Assembly: GCA_964542475.1 (NCBI GenBank)
Contig: CAZIUL010000102.1
Span: forward strand, 1 to 9,994
DNA length: 9,994 nt
From: CAZIUL01 sp964542475
GTDB taxonomy: Bacteria > Planctomycetota > B15-G4 > CAYZWU01
Direction of reading: 5' to 3'
A program made the translations under genes and the position numbers. Positions 5,731 through 9,994 of this stretch are shown one piece after another (within the stretch, counting starts at the first letter, position 1; each line of letters opens with the position of its first letter). Below the pieces are notes generated by a model, which made no database searches, was not told the origin of the DNA, and was given only the letters and a program-made list of their open reading frames with translations.

Positions 5731-7077
5731 TTACCTTTCAAGCTGTTTTATTATTCCTCTCATAAACGGGGGATCGCTCCAATCCCAGATCCTGTCCCGG
5801 TTCACATCGACCGGTCTGTGGTTCCACCTGTGAACATCGACCGACACAGCGCCCCTGAAGTGTATGAAAAAGCTCACGCCGGCCAACACGACGAAAGCCG
5901 CGCAAAGAAGCGCCTTTCTCCAGGGGCCGCTCGATCCGGAAACCGCCGACACGGCCGGGATCATCAGGTAGATGAAAAACGGGGCCATGTCCGAGAAATA
6001 CCGCGGCCCGTACGAGTGCCCCGCCCACCAGTGAGGAAACGCGGAGATCGTTATCCAGTGAAGGAACACGACAACCATCACGGCGATGCCCAGGCCCTTT
6101 GCCCTGCCGCTGGATAAAAGCCGAACCGCGCCGAAAATCGAAAAAAGCAGAACAGGTGTGAAGACAAAAAGCCCCCTGGCAGGGCTGATGAGGTTGCCTG
6201 CGAGCGCCTCTATAAGATGTGGATGAAAGCCAAGCCTTCCGGGCATGAAGTAAGGAGGAAGCGTGGATTGATAGACGGATAGGCTGTACAGCACGAAAGG
6301 CACGAACACGGGGAAGGCCCAGAATATGTACGCGAGAAAAAACCTTCTGTGTTGCCATAGCACGTAAACGGACAGGACAGCAAAAGAGATGCTGTTCAAG
6401 GGGCGCACCAGGAAAGCGTAAGCAAGAGGCAACGATGCGAACTGAACCAGGAAAGGCTTCTTTTCGGCAAGATGGATCAGGTACAGCGCCAGGCACAGCA
6501 TCAGGATGGAAGGCCCGTGCTGCCAGAGCGCACGGCTGGCCACTGACCAAGTGGACGTGCAAAAGGCGAACACAAAGACCATGACCAAGGCGTATTTCCG
6601 GCTGACGTGGAGGCTCGCCACGAGGTACATGAGCGCTGCGGCAGCGGCTGTCATGAAAGATGCTATGACCAGCTCGACGGTTTTGTGACCGAGCACAACG
6701 TAAAGGTGTCCCAGGCTCCTCTTTCTTCGAGCGGCGGCGGAATCCGACATCCCCGGTACGGATTCGAACAAGATGTCCATCCCACGGTCAATCACATACA
6801 CGAACGGTGCGGCCAGCAGGGAAACAGCAGCCGGAAAAACGCAGTACTTGTGCCCGTTTATCTCTTCGATAGCATAGTAGCGGTCCTGATCGAGAAGCTC
6901 CCCGTACTCGTCAAGGTCAATGTTCCCCTCCCGAAGGATGCTCATCGCCACGTGAACGGTCCACTTGGAATCTAGCGATGTGACGATAGGGCAGGCAAAG
7001 TATGAGATGAACACGGCCAGGAACACGATGAACGCGATCATTAATCGATGTTTATGTGTAGTCGATCCGTTTATCAC
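5731..7077 (-). CDS. Polytopic membrane protein resembling GT-C glycosyltransferases
   Basis: About 448 residues with roughly ten membrane helices. The residue numbers used here count from an in-frame TTG at 7086. After the first helix (about 15-35) comes a periplasmic loop with DSKWTVHVAMSILREG (39-54) and acidic residues D57, D59 and E60. This resembles the acidic first loop of GT-C/family 39-type sugar transferases. SPARGLFVFTPVL (301-313), HWWAGHSYGPRYFSDM (352-367) and a C-terminal tail RIWDWSDPPFMRG (432-444) recur in uncharacterised bacterial membrane proteins of this type. A lipid-linked sugar donor and an envelope acceptor are likely, but the activity is unproven. I prefer the GTG at 7075-7077, because AGGA at 7088-7091 is 10 bases away from it. 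The TTG at 7084-7086 is only one base from that site. An ATG at 7041 is a third option. Its 5' end overlaps the small exported peptide gene by 26 bases, which suggests coupled translation. Confidence 0.75.
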   Translation of the reverse strand: MINGSTTHKHRLMIAFIVFLAVFISYFACPIVTSLDSKWTVHVAMSILREGNIDLDEYGELLDQDRYYAIEEINGHKYCVFPAAVSLLAAPFVYVIDRGMDILFESVPGMSDSAAARRKRSLGHLYVVLGHKTVELVIASFMTAAAAALMYLVASLHVSRKYALVMVFVFAFCTSTWSVASRALWQHGPSILMLCLALYLIHLAEKKPFLVQFASLPLAYAFLVRPLNSISFAVLSVYVLWQHRRFFLAYIFWAFPVFVPFVLYSLSVYQSTLPPYFMPGRLGFHPHLIEALAGNLISPARGLFVFTPVLLFSIFGAVRLLSSGRAKGLGIAVMVVVFLHWITISAFPHWWAGHSYGPRYFSDMAPFFIYLMIPAVSAVSGSSGPWRKALLCAAFVVLAGVSFFIHFRGAVSVDVHRWNHRPVDVNRDRIWDWSDPPFMRGIIKQLER

Positions 7078-7198
7078 GCCTGGCAAGTCCTAGTTCGAAA
7101 TCGATAAAATGACTCTCGCAAAGCCGCTTGCCGCTCACACAGCAACAGACCGACAGAAAAACCGCTGCCGAGACGGTCAAAAACGCGGCTCTCTTCAT
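7052..7198 (-). CDS. Small exported peptide (48 residues), unrecognised
   Basis: A short reading frame not recognised as any known family. It starts MKRAAFLTVSAAVFL, a classic basic plus hydrophobic signal sequence, and continues into a Cys-rich stretch (Cys18-20). It then has a polar, charged tail of about 25 residues ending RRDKRIDYT. LSVC at 15-18 resembles a lipobox but has Val before the Cys, so lipid attachment is uncertain. Signal peptidase cleavage near residue 22-23 or an uncleaved membrane anchor are alternatives. GGAG at 7208-7211 is 9 bases before the ATG, and a perfect TATAAT lies just upstream. The 3' end overlaps the start of the membrane protein gene by 26 bases. It could be a real small protein or a translated leader for the downstream gene. 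Confidence 0.5.
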   Translation of the reverse strand: MKRAAFLTVSAAVFLSVCCCVSGKRLCESHFIDFELGLARRDKRIDYT

Positions 7199-7227
7199 TT
7201 TTCCGGGCTCCAATCTTTTTCTGGTTC

Positions 7228-7233
7228 ATTATA
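7228..7233 (-). promoter_or_regulatory. -10 box for the minus-strand envelope cluster
   Basis: A perfect TATAAT on the minus strand. Transcription would start near 7221, about 10 bases before the GGAG site of the small peptide gene. No good -35 box is present at 16-18 bases (the nearest hexamer is ATGGTC), so an activator or another sigma contact may be needed. Confidence 0.55.
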
Positions 7234-7243
7234 GCGCGGCCGT

Positions 7244-7249
7244 TACAAT
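7244..7249 (+). promoter_or_regulatory. -10 box for the xylulokinase gene
   Basis: TACAAT (five of six matches) on the plus strand, 40 bases before the kinase ATG. The -35 region is weak (CTGGTT at 17 bases). It stands 10 bases from the minus-strand TATAAT, so the two promoters overlap and only one polymerase could bind at a time. Confidence 0.45.
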
Positions 7250-7288
7250 AGACCATAGAGGAACAGAAACGAAAATCGAGGTTACCTC

Positions 7289-8830
7289 ATGTCCATGCTG
7301 CTCGGATTCGACGTCGGAAGCTCGTTTGTAAAAGCGTCGCTCCTGGATATTGATACCGGCAAAGGGATCGCGTCCGCAACATCTCCCGAGACCGAGATGC
7401 CTATCCTGGCGCCGTATCCCGGATGGGCGGAGCAGCAGCCCGAGCTATGGTGGGAGCACGTTGTGGAAACCACGCGTGTACTCCGCTCAAAGGTTTCAGG
7501 AGGGCTGTCTTCGGTCCAGGCCATCGGGATTTCATACCAGATGCACGGCCTGGTCCTTGTGAACGGAAACCACGAGGTTCTGAGGCCGTCGATCATATGG
7601 TGCGACTCCAGAAGCGTGCGGATCGGGGATGAGGCTTCGGTGATCATCGGCGAAAAGAACTGCCTCGAACGCTTCCTGAACCTGCCCGGGAACTTCACCG
7701 CGTCGAAGCTCAAGTGGGTAATGGAAAACGAGCCGGCGATCTATGAAAAAACCCACAAGGCCATGCTTCCGGGCGACTACATCGCAATGCGCATGACAGG
7801 CGAGGTCAGGACCACGCCCTCGGGGCTGTCCGAGGCAATCCTGTGGGATCACTCCGACCAGGGCCCTGCCGGCCGGATGCTCGATGCTTTCGGTATATCC
7901 GGGGAGCTTGTCCCTGATACGGTGCCGACATTCTCGGTTCAGGGCGAGCTCATGAAAAACGCTGCAAAGGAGCTGGGACTTGAACCGGGAGTCAAGATAT
8001 CTTACCGCGCAGGCGACCAGCCCAACAACGCTCTCTCGCTCAATGTGCTGGAACCGGGAGAGGCCGCCGCAACAGCCGGAACATCGGGCGTAATCTACGG
8101 CGTGGCTGATGAACCGATATACGACGCGAAATCGAGAGTGAACACGTTCGTACACGTCAACCACTCTCCCGCGTGCCCGCGCTACGGTGTGCTGCTATGC
8201 ATCAACGGATGCGGAATCATGAACAGCTGGGCGAGGAAGCAGCTCTTCGGCCCGCCCGGAGAAAGATTGGGCTACGAACAGATCAACGAACTGGCGCGGA
8301 AAGTCCCGATCGGATCTGAGGGGATCGTTATCCTACCGTACGGCAACGGGGCCGAGCGAACCCTGGAAAACAGGGAGATGGGCGCTTCCGTTCACGGGCT
8401 CAACTTCAACACGCACACGCGGGAGCACCTGATGAGGGCGGTGCAGGAGGGGGTGGTGTTTGCGCTCAACCACGGCCTTTCCATCATGAGAGGGATGGGA
8501 ATCGAAGTGAACGCCGTAAGAGCCGGGCGCGCCAACATGTTCCTCAGCCCCCTGTTCTGCGAGGCGTTCGCCAACACCACCGGCGCAACAGTCGAGCTGT
8601 ACAACACGGACGGGGCGCTTGGAGCGGCAAGGGGAGCGGGCTTTGGAGCGGGCATCTTTGCAACACATGCCGAGGCTTTTCGCGGACTCGATGCAGTACA
8701 CGTTATCGAGCCTGATCCGAAAACCGCCTGCCGATACCAGGAAGCGTACCTCGGCTGGGTGGAGCTCTTGAACTCATCTTCCGTGACCTTGGAAAAAGGG
8801 GAGCTGTCAGCGTCTCACACAAACTCCTGA
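7289..8830 (+). CDS. xylB: Xylulokinase-type FGGY carbohydrate kinase
   Basis: A 513-residue cytoplasmic sugar kinase, expected to phosphorylate D-xylulose to xylulose 5-phosphate with ATP. The N-terminal FGGY domain begins GFDVGSS (6-12) with Asp8. It contains QMHGL (84-88, the substrate-side Met-His pair of XylB), WCDSR (104-108), NFTASKLKWV (135-144) and LPGDYIAMRMTGE (160-172). AGDQPNNA at 241-248 carries the expected catalytic base Asp243, followed by TAGTSGVIYG (262-271). In the C-terminal domain the usual GGGA[RK]S nucleotide loop reads RAGRANMFLS (411-420). I recall this variant from a subset of xylulokinases. GAGGT at 7278-7282 fixes the start. There is no xylose isomerase, transporter or regulator beside it, so another ketose substrate remains possible. 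Confidence 0.88.
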   Translation: MSMLLGFDVGSSFVKASLLDIDTGKGIASATSPETEMPILAPYPGWAEQQPELWWEHVVETTRVLRSKVSGGLSSVQAIGISYQMHGLVLVNGNHEVLRPSIIWCDSRSVRIGDEASVIIGEKNCLERFLNLPGNFTASKLKWVMENEPAIYEKTHKAMLPGDYIAMRMTGEVRTTPSGLSEAILWDHSDQGPAGRMLDAFGISGELVPDTVPTFSVQGELMKNAAKELGLEPGVKISYRAGDQPNNALSLNVLEPGEAAATAGTSGVIYGVADEPIYDAKSRVNTFVHVNHSPACPRYGVLLCINGCGIMNSWARKQLFGPPGERLGYEQINELARKVPIGSEGIVILPYGNGAERTLENREMGASVHGLNFNTHTREHLMRAVQEGVVFALNHGLSIMRGMGIEVNAVRAGRANMFLSPLFCEAFANTTGATVELYNTDGALGAARGAGFGAGIFATHAEAFRGLDAVHVIEPDPKTACRYQEAYLGWVELLNSSSVTLEKGELSASHTNS

Positions 8831-8833
8831 CCG

Positions 8834-9910
8834 CTACTTCCCGCCTGCCCTGCGGTTGGAGATCAGCACGGCCAACGGTTTCAGGCCATCAACGTTTTCA
8901 AAGATGATCTTGATCGTGGCCATTATCGGAATGGCAAGGATCATGCCCGGAAGCCCCCAGAGCCACCCCCACATGATGAACGAGCAAAAAACAACCAGAG
9001 GGCTCAGCTTCAGCTTTTCTCCAAGAAGCTTCGGTTCGAAAAAACTGCCCACGCAGATCTGGACTATGATCAGGCACAGGGCGAGGGACGCGATTTTAAG
9101 AATGCTGAACGAGTCCGCAGCCCCTTCCATTGCGGCCAATGCCATGTCGAGCACCATCACAAGGATGGGGATTGCTGTTGCGATACATGAGCCGATGTTC
9201 GGGATGAAGTTGAGAAGAAAGGCGAGAAGCCCCCACACGAAAAAAAACTTCACTCCGAAAAACCAGAGCAGAATCGTGAACAGCATACCGGTGATGAGGC
9301 TGGTGAAGGTCTTGCCCACAATGTAGTTTTCCGTCTGCTTCTGGATGTTCTCGACCGCTTTCAGGATACGCTCCCCATCGGCGCTGTCGTACGCCTGCTT
9401 CACCCTGAACATGAGCTGCTCCCTCTCGAGAAGCAGAAAGATCATGAAGAGAAGGATCAGCAGCATTGTTCCGAGCACACCGAAAAGGTCTCCCAGCCAC
9501 GATGCCACCAGCATGCTGACATTCTTGGCGGGCATCGCTTCCTTCCAGTTGACCTTGACCGCTTCCTTGATCTTTTCAGGCATCCGGTTCTGCAGCTCAT
9601 CCGCTTTTTCGAGGAACGCCTCATGGTACTGGGGGATCTTGTCTATCAGCTCAGGGACCTGGGTGTAGAAAATCCTTGCCAGCAGAAACACGGCCAGGCC
9701 GGTGCCTGCGATGAGCAGCAGCACCGCAAAGCCCGTGGGTGTTCCCTTCTTTTTCAAGAACGACATGCAGGGGCCGGCCAGGTTCACAAGAAAAAACGCG
9801 ACAACGAGCGGCATGAGAACGCTTTTCAGGTGGATCAGCGCAACTCCTCCGGCAACGGTTGCAATGATAGTGAGCGGTATGTTTATTTTTTTTTTGGTGT
9901 GCTTGTTCAT
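8834..9910 (-). CDS. AI-2E family (PerM/TqsA-like) membrane transporter
   Basis: A 358-residue inner-membrane protein. It has two helices near the N-terminus (about 12-46), another at 60-82, and a soluble charged segment at about 83-135 (VPELIDKIPQYHEAF). A C-terminal bundle follows, with LLNFIPNIGSCIA (232-244), EPKLLGEKLKLSPLVV (292-307) and the GLPGMILAIP loop (319-328). These are the recognisable landmarks of the AI-2E family. The name comes from one autoinducer-2 exporter, but other members have been linked to Na+/H+ exchange or have no known substrate, and no luxS is nearby. The start is set by GGAGG at 9917-9921. The gene is convergent with the kinase, the two stop codons being three bases apart, so no separate terminator fits between them. 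Confidence 0.92.
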   Translation of the reverse strand: MNKHTKKKINIPLTIIATVAGGVALIHLKSVLMPLVVAFFLVNLAGPCMSFLKKKGTPTGFAVLLLIAGTGLAVFLLARIFYTQVPELIDKIPQYHEAFLEKADELQNRMPEKIKEAVKVNWKEAMPAKNVSMLVASWLGDLFGVLGTMLLILLFMIFLLLEREQLMFRVKQAYDSADGERILKAVENIQKQTENYIVGKTFTSLITGMLFTILLWFFGVKFFFVWGLLAFLLNFIPNIGSCIATAIPILVMVLDMALAAMEGAADSFSILKIASLALCLIIVQICVGSFFEPKLLGEKLKLSPLVVFCSFIMWGWLWGLPGMILAIPIMATIKIIFENVDGLKPLAVLISNRRAGGK

Positions 9911-9960
9911 GCAAGGCCTCCATGTGTTGTTAACCCGCCTTCACTCTTGTCCAAAATCGG

Positions 9961-9990
9961 ATTTTAGCAGAGTGTTTTAGTACTTGAAAA
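9961..9990 (-). promoter_or_regulatory. Predicted promoter of the AI-2E family gene
   Basis: On the minus strand TAAAAT (9961-9966, five of six matches) is preceded at 18 bases by TTTTCA (9985-9990, four of six). The leader to the ATG at 9910 would be about 45 bases. The stretch 9911-9994 holds only this and the ribosome site. Confidence 0.5.
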
Positions 9991-9994
9991 ATGT

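Noticed and set aside
7074..7256. A 60-codon minus-strand frame (internal start MNQKKIGARK) in the divergent spacer
   Set aside because: It competes with the small exported peptide in another frame. Its internal ATG overlaps the TATAAT box, it has no ribosome site and it lacks recognisable features.
7278..7288. Palindrome GAGGT-T-ACCTC across the xylulokinase ribosome site
   Set aside because: The 1-base centre cannot form an RNA hairpin. Half of it is the ribosome site itself, so it is not counted as an operator without conservation data.
8834..9910. A quorum-sensing function for the AI-2E family protein
   Set aside because: The family name does not establish the substrate, and no luxS or lsr gene is present in the window.
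1..9994. Mobile element, prophage, CRISPR array or toxin-antitoxin system
   Set aside because: No transposase, integrase, direct-repeat array with spacers, or paired small toxin/antitoxin genes were seen. The only repeats are the four short hairpins.

Overview
The window reads as ordinary chromosome from a GC-rich, probably anaerobic Gram-negative bacterium. A Desulfobacterota/deltaproteobacterial source fits best: there is a two-cluster [4Fe-4S] ferredoxin, a divergent class I isoprenoid synthase of a kind I associate with that group, a Tat-lipoprotein and Shine-Dalgarno-led genes. This taxonomic guess is weak, because nothing in the window is a phylogenetic marker except tRNA-fMet. No phage, transposon, CRISPR or defence genes are visible.

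Layout. (1) 1-260: two inverted copies of a short hairpin repeat, then a minus-strand initiator tRNA gene with its own terminator and a promoter with a GC-rich discriminator. (2) 453-1502, plus: a divergent polyprenyl-synthetase-like protein behind a leader rich in dyads. (3) 1503-2022: an AT-rich intergenic stretch with a promoter, then a 58-residue ferredoxin gene (1786-1962) closed by a strong terminator. (4) 2162-3703, plus: an SLC13/DASS sodium-coupled dicarboxylate-type transporter. (5) 3704-3831: a convergent intergenic spacer with the second inverted pair of the hairpin repeat. (6) 7198-3832, minus: a probable four-gene transcription unit made of a 48-residue exported peptide (7052-7198, too short for most gene callers), a polytopic GT-C-like membrane protein, a Tat-exported lipoprotein of the peptidase C45/acyltransferase family, and trmB. 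(7) 7199-7288: a divergent promoter region with two back-to-back -10 boxes. (8) 7289-8830, plus: a xylulokinase-type FGGY kinase. (9) 8834-9910, minus: an AI-2E family membrane protein, convergent with the kinase and three bases from it.

How it fits together. The genes are mostly unrelated single units: translation (tRNA-fMet, TrmB), isoprenoid chemistry, electron transfer, organic-acid uptake and sugar phosphorylation. The coherent parts are the minus-strand envelope cluster and the extragenic repeat family. The repeat keeps its outer sequence and loop while its stems change in a paired fashion. The least explained items are this repeat family, the overlooked small exported peptide, and the isoprenoid synthase with an altered first aspartate motif.
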